Below are positions 32,549 through 45,352 of a stretch of DNA of 64,000 nucleotides, piece after piece. The notes under the pieces are model-generated. The model searched no databases and was not told the origin of the DNA. It saw only the letters and a program-made list of their open reading frames with translations. Position 1 is the stretch's first letter. Each line of letters begins with the position of its first letter. The stretch is from Monocercomonoides exilis (Eukaryota; Preaxostyla; Oxymonadida; Polymastigidae): the NCBI GenBank assembly GCA_001643675.2, contig LSRY02000030.1, positions 358,501 through 422,500 on the forward strand, in the 5' to 3' direction. The translations under genes and the position numbers were made by a program.

Positions 32549-32976
32549 AATTTGGGGAAGAGAGGGGATGAGGATGCTGATTGAGATGAATTGGATGAAA
32601 TGGGTGGATGAGTCTTGAAGCAGGGGGCTAATGTGAGTGTGCGTGGGGATGGGGTAAGGGAAGGAGAAAGGGAAGGAGATTGGGAAGGGGATGTGGGTGT
32701 GCAAAGTGGAGTGTGACGTTGCTGTCGCAGCGTGTTGAACTTTGCAAGAGGGAGCCGAACAGAAAGTGAAGGGCATGAGAGTGATGGGCAGGAAAAAGTT
32801 CAGTATCTGGAAATGTGCTTTATTCTGCAAGTGGAGAGAATCGGATGATCATTTCATTGATTGATTGATTGTGTGTGTATATTTTTCTTGTTTTTTTGTG
32901 TTTCATGTTTTATTTGAGAATTTTATTTTTTAACATTTTGTGTTTGGTTTGAGAGAAATACTCAGAATTGAATGGA
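25514..32976 (+). repeat. Left arm of 7463-bp inverted repeat
   Basis: Position x on this arm pairs with 66,437 minus x on the right arm at both ends and at the stop codons, so there is no net indel. Differences I could confirm are at 27,047, 27,049, 27,809 and 29,070. The arm holds the last 2345 or so codons of the gene at 23,435 plus 428 bp of purine-rich 3' flank. It begins inside the coding region at the codons for TGHLGMSHL. Confidence 0.97.
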
Positions 32977-33460
32977 GCAATTTTATTTTGAGAAATGAAT
33001 TTAATGAATATGTGTGAAAAGGTGACTTAATTCAATAAATAATTTTTTTTTAATATTCTGTATATGAAAATTTCAACTTTTTGAAAATGTTATTATTAAC
33101 CATTTTAATTAAACAAAAAATTGAAAAAAAAGGTTTTAAACTTATATTTAAATTATATCGAATTAAAATTAAATTCGTTTTTTATTAAGAGTCTTTGAAT
33201 GAATATGAAAAACAAAAAATGCTTCATTAATAATCCTATCTAGATAATTATTTTGATGTCTTGATAATATACACGTTACACATTCTTTTATTGTTCAGAT
33301 ATTATTCGGTTATGCGAATGTTTGCGCTTATCAATTCCACTTCCTAAGAAAAAAAGATAAGATAAGATAAGATTCAAATAAACTCAACTTTGTTTAACCT
33401 TCCAAGTTCAAGGCAAACTTTTTCTCCTATTTGTATATTTAATCACAAAAGAGATTGACT
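32977..33460. other. 484-bp unique loop between the inverted arms
   Basis: AT-rich and non-coding, with a short GATAA-type tandem near 33,354-33,372. Both flanking genes converge on it, so their transcripts would end in or near it. Confidence 0.8.
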
Positions 33461-36400
33461 TCCATTCAATTCTGAGTATTTCTCTCAAACCAAACACAAA
33501 ATGTTAAAAAATAAAATTCTCAAATAAAACATGAAACACAAAAAAACAAGAAAAATATACACACACAATCAATCAATCAATGAAATGATCATCCGATTCT
33601 CTCCACTTGCAGAATAAAGCACATTTCCAGATACTGAACTTTTTCCTGCCCATCACTCTCATGCCCTTCACTTTCTGTTCGGCTCCCTCTTGCAAAGTTC
33701 AACACGCTGCGACAGCAACGTCACACTCCACTTTGCACACCCACATCCCCTTCCCAATCTCCTTCCCTTTCTCCTTCCCTTACCCCATCCCCACGCACAC
33801 TCACATTAGCCCCCTGCTTCAAGACTCATCCACCCATTTCATCCAATTCATCTCAATCAGCATCCTCATCCCCTCTCTTCCCCAAATTTCATTCTGTTCC
33901 TGTGTTCGACACCAAACACTCGCTTCCTCCATCGGCACATGACTCTCCAACATAGTCCATCGCATCTGTCATCGTGAAGATCAGCGACCCTGCTGGCAGA
34001 CACTGTGTCAGCCCCCTCTTCACATCCCCCAGCCCCGTCCGCTCTTCTGCACTTTCTTCAATACATTTCCCAATTATCCCTTTCATCGTGAAACTTTTCA
34101 CAACTGACAAATCCGGCCTCTCCCCATTCACAATCTTCTGCCCAGCCACTTCCCCTTCATACTCTCCAAACGGGATCTCCAGAGTCAAGCACTCCCACAG
34201 CATCATCCCAATCGAGAATACCACCGACTCCTTCGTTGCTCCCATCTTCTTGTTTGTCAGTAGCTCTGGTGCCATCCACCTCAAACACTCTTTTCTGTTG
34301 TATTCATCATCCTCAAAGGCAGACGAGGGCAGAGAATCACTATCATCATCATCACTGGCAGATGTCACAACTGTTGATGAAGAGATGGAGGATGAGTCTG
34401 AATCATCATCAGACGAGAAGTCAGAGTGCATCACGATGCAGATCACCATGTGCTCAGAAAACAGTACAATGTGAGGACTCAGAGTGGAGAGGGAAGATAA
34501 TCCATTTTCCATCTCATCAAACGAGTGGAGTGCCAGATTGGCCACCCAGAACAGGATCTGAGCAGCTGTCTGCTCCCTCTCCTGCAGAGTGCCAATCGCC
34601 ATCTCCTTTGTTTTATTTCTTCCATGCAACAACATGAACAGTGAATCCCTCAGATCCACAATCAGCTTCTCATGTGGTGATGAACAGGCCATTGCATCCA
34701 CCAGATTGGACATCGACGAGGTGGCGGGACACAGACTCTCCGATCGAACAAATGTTGAATCTGAATCTGTTGTTGAAGTTGATGAAATTGATGGTGATGG
34801 TGTTCTCTTTCTTGTTTCCTCTTCTTCTTTCTCATCCACTTTCTCCAGCATCCATTGAGGTATTTTGTCTGAATCTCTCCCCAAAATATATTCGGTTGAG
34901 CCACTCTCAGATAGAAGATGCTCTGAAGACTCTGAATGTCCCAAGCTTTTCTCATAAACCCTCTTCTTCATTTTCTCTTCATTCTTCTTCTCTGCCTCCT
35001 TCTCGGCTCTCCTCCACTGCTCCTCTGGAGACATCTCCATTGTTGTCATCTCAATCAGCTTTGGATCTTTTCTCACCGTGTCATTCACAATCTCTTCCAA
35101 TTCCTTTGTTCTTCTCTTTTGCTTACTCCATCTGACAACAAACAAAATAAATCCAATCAGAACAATTAATAGAATAACTGCCATGATTATAACAATCAGC
35201 AACCAATGAGACTTTCCTTCTTTCTCTCCTTTAACAAGTTTTTCATCTTCTTTTCCAACACTTTCACTCTTGTTCTTCACAATAAATCGCTCTGTTGATG
35301 AAGGAGAGTCTGCTTTTCCAAACACAATCCACACACTCACTTCTGTCTCTTCTCTCACTTTCTCCCATTCCGAACATGAAATAACTGAGTGAATCTCATT
35401 CTCTGACACAAACCCTTCTTCTTCAATCCCCTTTCTCACAATCTCCTCTTCATCCCCATTTTTCATGCTCATCTTCACCGACGAATCACATGGCAGTAAC
35501 AACTTTCCCACAATCATCAACTCCACATCCCCATTTGGCTGAGAAACATTCTTCACCTCTTCCAAAATGGGGATGAAAAATGATGATCCTCTTTCAGTTG
35601 CTATCCCTCCCAATTCGCATCCCTCATCCAATATCCACAATGATGAGTTGTCCTTCCATCCATCTCCACCTTTCACACTCACAACATTCAACTCCCCATT
35701 CCCTTCACAAATCGCATTCCTTCGAGCTGATGGATATCCCTCAATCGATGGATTATTGTTCTCAAACTCTCCTTTCTCAATCTTCACATTCCCTCCACTC
35801 ACCCACAGCCCACCTCCCTTGCTATTTCTGATTGTTGTTTCCCTCATCTCAACTATGCTCTTCTCAACGCCAACTAATGACCCATTCCATTTGCATAATC
35901 CTTCTTTTCTATTGTTTTCTTCATTGACTATTTCATCTTTTATTTCTCCATCAAACACACATGCCTCAATCCTCACATTTTTGGAATTCCTGATCTGCAT
36001 CATGCTTCCCTTATCAACTGAATTCATACACATTCCAAATGAGCTGTTCACCACACTCACACCTTGCTCAGCATCTTCCATCCCAATCACACACCCCTTT
36101 GACATCACAGTCACATTCTCAACTTCCATCTCTTTCATCTCCACTTTCACTTTCCCTCCAACACTCACAACATCTCCCTCACATTCGATATTCGATATTC
36201 TTGCTTCATCAATTGTCACTTCTGATTCTTCACAAAATGAAAGCACCGATCTTGTTGAATGAATATCCCTGAATGTTGAATCAAGTATCTTCAGCTCTCC
36301 ACTTTCCACACTCACAATTGAACTGTTCAACTTCATAAACTCAACTGTTGTTGTTGGAGAAGAGAAGAATTCACATTCTTGTATTTTCGTCATTCCATTC

Positions 36401-39400
36401 TTCACTTTCATGAGACAATTGTGAGTTGACTCAAATCCATCTTCAAACTGGAATGAGCACCTCTCCACTGAACATTCATTCACAAACTCCATCACACAAT
36501 CCTTCTCACCTGATTTCTCAATCTTGCAGTTCAGCCGAACAATCCCCTGTGTCTTTTTCCATGAATTCACAACCAGATCTCCAATCACACACTCCTTCCT
36601 TACAAACCCTTCTCCATCAATCAGAATCCCATTCATCACCCCTTCTTGGATGTGCTCAACCCCACAGTCGATGCTCGCACATGGGTTGCTCTGTGCCCCA
36701 CATCCCCTCCCATCACTCCCTCTCCCACTCACAAACACCTGTGCCGAATAATAGAATGTGATCAGCGGGATCAGATCAACATCTCCCTCGCTCCAACCAT
36801 CCCTCCCACAGATCGAGTTGTTCGAGTTCAGTGACTCCTGGTTGTAGTTCAGCGCAAACAGTGTTTCGTTGATCTGGTGAGCAATCGAGTGGCATCTGAC
36901 AAATATGTCTTTCCCCACATGTGCCTCATTCATCACAAACAGGATGTTCACAATCTTGAAATTCAGAGGCGGAATCGGACTTTCATTTCCATAATTCGCA
37001 CGTGGGTCTGACCCATCAATGAACAGCCCTCCTCCACACCCTGTTTCACTCGAGCATTTGCAAATCGAAAACGAGCTGCCATTCACTTTTAACACCGACT
37101 CCCCACTCTTCAGCACCACTCTCATCCCCCCTCCTTCATCACTCAAACCACTCTTGCAACTCGACATCGAACACTCATCCATCACACACTCCACCCCATC
37201 CTCAAATGATCCCACATCAACAACACTCGCTCCAGTCCTTTCATTCGTGATGTTCGCAAATGAACACCCAACAACCCTCAAAACTGGTTTGCTCCCATTT
37301 GAAAATACCTTCTGTTCCCCATTCATCTGGTTATCCTCTTCCATCATCGAAATCAAGCTTCTTTCTATCACATCAGCAAATGAGATGTTCACATTCTGAA
37401 GTGTCACCTCGTGTGCACTTGGACTGAACGCAATCAACCCTTTCAACTCTGAAATCAAACTCAACGAACACTTTTCAATAAATACACTTCCCCCATTCAC
37501 TCTCATCAAGCAGTATCCAAAACTTTCTGCCACCCCCTTCCCTGGGCCAAATGAGCAGTCAGAGACAGACAATAATGTGTTTGTTCCAGATGATTCAATC
37601 AACACTTCATGATGGGTTGTGATGGATGGCTTGGTGAATGACACATTCACAAATGACAGACTCACATTCGAGGAGATCATTGAACCATCATCAGACAAAC
37701 CATTCTCATCTTCATCACTGATCGTCACCCCTGTCCCTTTCTTTGTCCCTTCAATCACCACTTTTGGTGACTCTGAAATTGATGATGAAAATGATATGGA
37801 ATGGCTCAGCAACCCAGATCCCACAATGGCAATATGTGTCTCCCTTTCTCCAAGTGTCGGATATCGAAGTGATATCAAGTGGTCAATCGATGAGCATGGT
37901 GCTTCTGAATACCCACACCCACTGAAGTCTCCTCCTTTCTCTCGAGAAACAAACCCATCCCCACTCCAGTTCCTCCACAAATACACAACCAGTGGAATCA
38001 CATATCCCTCATCTGTGCTTGCTCTCTCCCATCCACACAGCTCATCCAATGATCCCAACTCCTCTGAACTCATCTCCCATTTGAAGTGCTCCTCATTCAC
38101 AATCTCTCTCAGATCCCATCCCGAAACAAACACATTCTTCCCTTTCCACGCATTGCATCCCTCAAATTCCATCCCTTCCATCACAAATGTTCCCATTTGA
38201 TTGGCAAGTTCAGCAAACATCCCTCCTCCCATTCCTCTCTCTCCCTCCTCAACATCCTCTCTTGGCACTTCACACCCTGAATATTTCACTCCTTTCATTT
38301 CCAACCTCCCTCCCTTCCCCACTGATATCTTCATCCCTCCCCCTTTCATCCCACTCCCCCCTGAACACGCTGATGACAAATTGCATCCTTCAACATTCAC
38401 ATTCCCATTCACTCCCATCTCCACATTCAAACATCCTCCTCCTCCACTCCCACCAACAACTTCCACTCCACTCATTCGGCTGTCATTCATCTCCAATTCA
38501 ACTCCATTCGAAACAACAATAGGCGATTTCCCATTCATTCTCACTCCCACTTCCATCACAAATCCATTCACAGTCAGCCCTCCTCCCTCAACACATATCA
38601 CATTGTATCCAATCATTTCATCATTTCTAAATGTGACTGAACAACTCCTGATTGTGATGGTTGATGATGATGATGATGAGTAAATAAATCCACTTCTCCT
38701 CCCATTCATTTCTTCATTCAGCACAAATGACAAATAACCCATCTCAAATGATTTTGTGCACTCGATCATCCAGTTTTGATTCATTGATCCTTCATCTCTC
38801 ACAAACACCTTCATCCCTTCTTCTTTCCCTGAAACACTCAAATCAAATGAAATCACTTTCATCTCATTCTTTATCCATGATTCTGAGATAACTTCGATTT
38901 CATTCACATTGCTGCTTGCTCTCTTCCCAACACAATAGTCAATTGTCAAACACCCAAACTCCTCAAACCCACAATGGCTCTGATCCAGTGCCCTCTCTCC
39001 TCTCCCATCAACTCTCAGCTTTGTTCCCATTGAACACAAATACACAAACAGCGGAATCACTTCCCCTTCTCTCCCATCCTCACTCCCACACAACTTCAAC
39101 ACATCTGTTGGAATCACACCAAAATCAAAAAATGAAAATGAGCTCCCATTCACTTTCCACTCCAACAACACTCCTCCACCACATTCAACAAACACATCCT
39201 TCCCAAATTGAGCTTTGTTATTCTCCCCAAACAAACCCTCTCTTCCAGATTCCATTTTCATTGAACCATCCCTGCTCTCCATCAAAATCATCATCCCTCC
39301 ACCTCTCCCTTCACTTCTCCCATCTGAACTCTCCTCTGAACCCTTCGCCTCACACCCATCAATCACACAACTCCCATTCACAACAACACTCCCTTCCCCC

Positions 39401-40923
39401 TTCACAACAACACTCATCCCTCCTCCTCTTCCACATGCACACCTGCACCTCTTAACAGCACACGTCTCAATCACAATTATCCCATTCTTCCCCTCACCTC
39501 TTTCTGCTCCAACCACTCCACTCACCCATCCCCCATCTCCACTTCTCTTCTCAATGTTGTTCACCTCACACCCACAAAACACAACTGATTCCACCCCTTC
39601 ACCAAACTCAATCAGCGAATGTTCTCCAAATCTCAAGGTCTCTGTGATCACCAATCCCTCCACTTTCACTTTTCCTCCAATCACATTCACAAAACAATAT
39701 CCAATGGAATTCTCAGAGGAACAAGCAACAGAACAGTCAGTGAGTGTGAGGAGTGTGGAGTTGGATGAGATCAGAGATGATGATGATGCACCAGACAGAG
39801 CAGATGGAATACTGAACTTGATGTTTCTCATTGAACATTTGCTCTGAACCTCAATCATACAAGATGACTCAAAATTCTCTGGTGCTTTCACACCAACCTC
39901 CATCCCTTTTGTGGCACATGAAATCTCCCATTCATGGCCATCTGTCATTCCAACTGCCTCAGCAAGCTCAAATCCCGAATCCAATTCGATCTTCTTGTTT
40001 GTGTCTGCACATCTCACCTGCGCTGCATGCGTGATGGTGGCACACGGATAATAATCAAACCCACAGAACCACGAGTCGTATCCACCTAGCCCATCCTTCC
40101 CCTTCCCCACATGTGCTACACTTGGATATCTGTCCAGAAACACATTCAGTGGGAACAGCCCCATTGTTGTGTCACTCCGATCATATCCCACCAGCTCATT
40201 GTATTTTGATTCATCATGCTGGACATTCAGCGTTGAGGAGCTTATTCCCCAGCTCGCTGAATCGCTCCCATTCACAAACACATAATTCCCTCCCAATGAG
40301 GCAGAACACCCTGAAAAGTCAACTGATACAATCGAGAAGTCAAATGAGTTGTCAGCCAGATACAGCATCATCCCTCCCCCATATTTGCCACTTGTGCATC
40401 TCTTGATTGTTGTTGTTGCTTCAACCTGGAGCTTGCTTTTATCTGTTTCCAACTCAACCTTGATCCCTCCTCCACTGCCATTCTCACACACACAATCCTC
40501 GATTGTCGCATTCTGAACAACAAATGTCTCCCCTTCTGCCACACTCTTTGCCACAACCACCCCATCTCCTTCAGTCAACTTCACATTCCTCACTGTTAAG
40601 TTCGCCAGCGTGCTCTCTCCAGATGAAGTGGCTGTCAAAAAAAGGGAAGAAGAAGAAAATGAAGAAGAAGATAGATCCGGCTCAGAGAACAATGGTTGAG
40701 AAATGTTCATATCCTTGATCTCCACACCAACCATCGACAGCTGCGACAGCGGCACCACAAACACTGATGATGATATCACATAGTCTCCTGTTTTGCTCGT
40801 GGTGATCAAAACATCTTCCAATGAGAGTGACCCACTCCCGTCAGACACCACAACCACACTCGGAGAAGTTCCTGCTGTTGAGTTGCAATCAACTTTCAAG
40901 TGACTCATTCCCAAGTGTCCTGT
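33461..40923 (-). repeat. Right arm of 7463-bp inverted repeat
   Basis: Reverse-complement partner of 25,514-32,976. It ends at a sharp boundary at 40,923. Beyond it the paralogous proteins are only moderately alike, for example IGEKKISVIGKGKDKS against IREKKISVIGRGKEKS. Confidence 0.97.
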
Positions 40924-42966
40924 TGACACACTGAACAGCGCTCCAGTTGATGAAAGAAATTTCATTTCAATTACACTCTTCTCTTTGCCTCTCCCAATGA
41001 CCGAAATCTTCTTTTCTCTTATTTCGATAGTTGTAATCTCGCTTTGATGAATTCCTTCCAATAGCACAATTCTGTATGAACAATTTCTGAAACTTTTCTC
41101 AACTGAATGCAAGAGTGTGTGGCATGGTAGACTTTCCTCCAATCCGCAAATATCTTCATTATCATTGCCTTTGACACCAATGAAGCACGGATTGGTATGA
41201 ATCCCTTTCGAAAGCCATTCATCGGGATAATTCCAGGTTCCATTGAAGTATGTAACACGAAACTGTTTGGTGTTTGTTGAAAATGACTCAACAAACGGAG
41301 TTTGAGAAAGTCGCTTTGAATCGGGATCATAAAAATAAGAATCGTGACCCTTGCATTCATCAATTTCAACAGTTCTTGCACAGCATTCATGAAACATACA
41401 GAACCATATCAAACTTGGATTCTGATCATGAAACTCAAATTGTTCCATTGTTATTGCTCCTCCCGCTTTATCTCCAATGCATCTCAAAAAATTGCAGGAT
41501 CTGACAGAAAATCCTTTTGGCGAATAGTCAATTCTTTATGCTCCGCCCCACCCTGTCCCTGCATCATTGTTATCAAAGTTGCAATCCACTATTGTTCCAG
41601 AATTCTCATCACTTCCGTGACTAATGTTGAAATCATAGATGAAAAGGCAAGCTCCATGCTTTTCGCAACAACAATTATGAAATTGAGACTCAAAAATTTG
41701 AAAATAACAAATTGTTTTGTTGACGAATATTGCTCCTCCATCAATTTTTCCTATTTTGCATTCATTGAAATAACTTTTATCAACAATAAGACCTGTAATG
41801 TTGTTTATATAAATAGCTCCTCCTTGAGATTCATTTCCTGTGCATTTGTCGAAAATACAATTTGAAATGTTCAGAGATGCTTGCGGCTGATCGTGCAAAT
41901 ATATTGCTGCTCCGTTTGTGGCATTGCAGCCGCTCCACTCGCAGCTCTCAAATGTGTGTGACCCATTTCCAAGCACTTGTCTACCTATTTGTTTCCTTCC
42001 TTCATTTTCTGTGAAGTGCAGACGATTGCATTTTAAAAATGAATTATTCACAAAAAGCAGCGAAGCCAGTGGGAAATACATAGAATCCACAACTCCCCCA
42101 TAAATCACATCCTCAGCGAATACAAATGAGCAACTATCAATTTTTGTGAAACAGTCATTCTCAGATCCTCTAAATAATTTTGTTGGTGAAGCTTTGGTGA
42201 TGTTTGAGAAAGCGCACTTGAATAACATGATGCTCGATAAAGGCCCGTTGCACAAAAATGGTATTGGTGAAAGCAACACAGACGAAAATGTTGAGTGGCT
42301 TATTTACACTGCTCTGGACTCATTGACAGAAATATCATTCAGCGAAAAGACAAGTGAATGGAAAAGGGGTGTTGGCCCTTCGATAATGAGCGATATATTC
42401 ACAAAACTTGCTGAGCCCGTATGCAGTTCGATCGGAGATCTCTTTGATTCGGCTGCATGACAAATCTCACAGTTTTCAAAAGATAAACCAGAGCGCTCAC
42501 AAATTGATACTGCTGCCTCTCCTCCAGTTGAATTCAGCTGAAGAGATAACAGCAAAAGTGTAGAATTTTGAATAAAAAAATGGCTGATGGCGCGGCTTCT
42601 TGTGCAAGTGGAATCCAATAACCCATTTTGTAACGAAATTATATCTTTTTGCTTCACATTTAGTGGGTAATGTCTTTTCGCATTATTTCTGATATCAAAT
42701 CCACAAGTCAATTTAAAAACATTCATGGGCATCACCTTTTTCTCCTCTCCTCCTTCCTTATATTTTGTGTGCCAATCACATCTTATTTCATTTCTGAGCA
42801 AATATTGTAGGTTCTTGGACCTCATCATGTTTCCCTTTTCTGCTCTTGTTTCTGCTTTTTCATTTTTATCTCCCGCAAACTGCTCCTGATCGACATTTGT
42901 ACAACAAGTCACAATCGAAGCAATCAAAATGACAAATGTCAACACTTTTTGTGTGTTCTCGTTCAT
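33889..42966 (-). pseudogene. Paralogous giant surface protein with two in-frame TAA codons in its head
   Basis: Read from ATG at 42,966-42,964 this is one frame of 3026 codons, close to its partner's 3037, broken only by TAA at 42,306-42,304 (codon 221) and 41,538-41,536 (codon 477). Homology to the partner continues across both: DISVNESRAV-stop-ISHSTFSS aligns with NDISKSSIISLSESHFSS. A signal peptide (VLTFVILIASIVTCC) is present. The head has PMP-like GGAI turns (QGGAIYINN, DGGAIFVNK). The 2549 codons after the second TAA are fully open, and the last 2345 or so are nearly identical to the partner, including the membrane span and pseudokinase-like tail. No intron of plausible size removes the stops. 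Alternatives are sequencing error, stop readthrough, or a shorter product starting downstream. Glutamine recoding is not supported elsewhere in the window. Confidence 0.7.
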
Positions 42967-45352
42967 TCTGCAAAGGGAAGAAACTTCTTCTTTTCTCTCA
43001 GGAATCCTTTTTTCCTTCAAAATGGGAGTTTTTGATCAATTCAATTATTCTTTTGGGAATGAAACAGATCTCAAAATGGTCTTTATTCCAAGTAACACAA
43101 TAAATTGGATATTTGATTTTTCATAAATTATCGCAACTCAGGCTGAAGAGATAAGCATACTCCAAATCCTTCGCATTATCAACATCAGTTTTCAACAACG
43201 AAGCTCAAAAAAGACAAATTAAAATGAAAAGAATCATATATGCTTGACTTAATAGAATATATACATGAATCTGCTCACTTGCTGTATTGAATGGGGTTCT
43301 TCAACTGAAACGAACGAATAAAAAAAGTGAGTATATTAATCAAATGGCATTGTGTTTATAAAACAAGACTTTTTCAGTTGAAATGCCGCAAACCAATTGA
43401 AAATACATCGTAATCACGAGGAGACAGAATATTTGGAGCTGATCCTGATGCAGTGAAAATACCGATGACAGGAAGAATCGCAGAATTAATGAAAAACGTA
43501 AGAAAGAGTGTGATTTTTAAGTTCTCATTCTTCTTCCTAATATGTGAAGTGCAACATGAGACCGATTCCAATTTCTTCGCTTTTCTGAAGCTGAAAATAG
43601 TATTTTTGATTTCAATATTTGTCCCTTAAGTATTTCCTCAAACACTTAAGTTTGAGTTTCTGAGGCTTCATGCACTTGTGAGAATCAAATGTTTTGTGAC
43701 AATTTCAAGAAATTCTTTCGATAGATGTCCTTGTTTCTGTATTTCTGGCATATCCCCTGTTTCAGCAGGAATTGCATCTCAAAAGATTTTTCATTGATCT
43801 GAGCCTATCAAAGAAACAAACTCCGCTTTTGTTATGTTGCATTTATTGTGTATTTTGAGGTTCTTGTGGAAGGTTCTGCTTGTGGAAGTGGAAGCTATTG
43901 GAAAATAAAAGCTATTTTTGTTTGTTTATTGTTCCGCACGAAAGAAAGGGGAATTCTGGTGATTGAGGCTGGTCAAAAATGCACAGACATGTGAATGGAA
44001 TGTTTTCAAAAGAGTATCTTTTTTGATATATTTTTCTTTCTTTCTTTTTCTTATTTTTGAACGCAAATTCTTTATCAGAAACGAGCATAAAGCATTGGAT
44101 GTCTGATGTTGTATTGAAGAAGATGTTCGTGTAAGCATGTTTTCCGATTTAGCAGACAAATGCGAGCAAATAACATATTTTTATTAAATTCAGTTCTATT
44201 CTTTGTGATATAAATCAGTTTTTGAAGATCAAAACAATTCACAACAATTACTGAAGAAGAAAGCGATTTGCCTGATTTTTTTATTGATTTTCTTTGAATA
44301 TGTTAATATCTTTGAATAAAAGATTATCTTGCTTTTGAGCGATTGCTTTGTTGAGGATGTTTCCATTTGTCAGTCTCATTTCATATTCTTCAGTCAAGTA
44401 GTTTGACAGCAACTGAGTTTCTTCAACAGAAGATGCTTCAATATTTTGATTGCCTTTGTAAACAAATACAGCTTTAACACATATTCTATTGGTGGTGATT
44501 GAAAAGAGCTGACAGATGAGCCAGCCAATCTGTCTTTTAATAGATAAACTACTTCAAATAGAAAACAATCTTTGTGGTTCAAAAAAATAAATCTGGCACC
44601 GTGAAGCAATTTCATTGCTGGGCGGAATGGAAGCGAATTGCATGTTTTGCGGAAAAACATATAAAGAAAAAAGGATGAAATTTGTGTTCATTGTGCAGAC
44701 AAAGATTGCTTGCATTGTTTGCAAAAGTGCTTTTAAAGAATGCAGCGTGAACAAAAATGGACAAAATATCCTAAATACGAGAACATTCACTTTGATAATG
44801 GAGCATCAATTATTCGGTTCATTGTTTTGCATTTTCTCCTTTGTTTTGAAGTTAGTTTTCAGTTTCTTAGTGGTAACAATTTTCAAAACAAAACATCCAA
44901 TGAAAAAGTTGATGATGAGTGTTCAATTGAATGAGATGAAAAGTTATAAAATCAAACTTTTTGAAGGCATTTAAATCTAAAAAATTAACTCAAAGACAAA
45001 ATTGCAAAAGATATGATACTTATACCTTGTTGCAAAATTTCAAAAAATCTATTCAAAAAAGAAAAAATATGCATTGAATCTACAAAATGGGAAAAAAAAT
45101 GTTGAAAATAACATTATACTCCATATAATGTACAATTATCAAAAAATAATAAAGTTGGAAATTATTTATTGCAAATAAATAGTTAATTATATCTTGGAAT
45201 CGTCATTTCGACGCAAGATATTCATTGGTTTTTTTTTTAAAAAAATTAAAGAAAGCTTTAAAAAGCTTAAATTTTACTAAAAATATTTTCATCTCGAAAG
45301 AATGAAAATGTCACTAGAAGAATGAATAATTGAATGTTCCCTTCATTCTGCT
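42967..45352. other. 2.4-kb spacer with unassigned short open frames
   Basis: No complete gene could be built. Several minus-strand frames at 43,926-44,790 and a plus-strand frame at 44,615-44,974 overlap, and none shows a known motif. One possible terminal exon is listed separately. The rest is AT-rich. Confidence 0.5.
44281..44529 (-). other. Possible terminal exon of an unidentified gene
   Basis: After an AG acceptor (44,531-44,530) the minus strand is open for 82 codons to TAA at 44,283-44,281. Composition is balanced and protein-like (ICVKAVFVYKG..., LLSNYLTEEYEMRLTNGN). I could not find a convincing upstream exon: the best join needs a 23-nt intron, far shorter than any other here. It may be a relic. 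Confidence 0.25.

Noticed and set aside
41500-42310. Tiny introns removing the two TAA codons
   Set aside because: Candidate GT...AG pairs would be 11-29 nt, well below the 50-nt minimum seen elsewhere, and most break the frame.
33889-42966. TAA read as glutamine (alternative code seen in some oxymonads)
   Set aside because: All other long frames, including one of 3037 codons, are free of internal TAA and TAG. The p24 gene ends at TAA exactly where the family ends, so the standard code fits better.
44615-44974. 119-codon Cys-containing plus-strand frame
   Set aside because: It has no paired Cys spacing or known domain. It overlaps open minus-strand frames equally well, so strand and reality are undecided.
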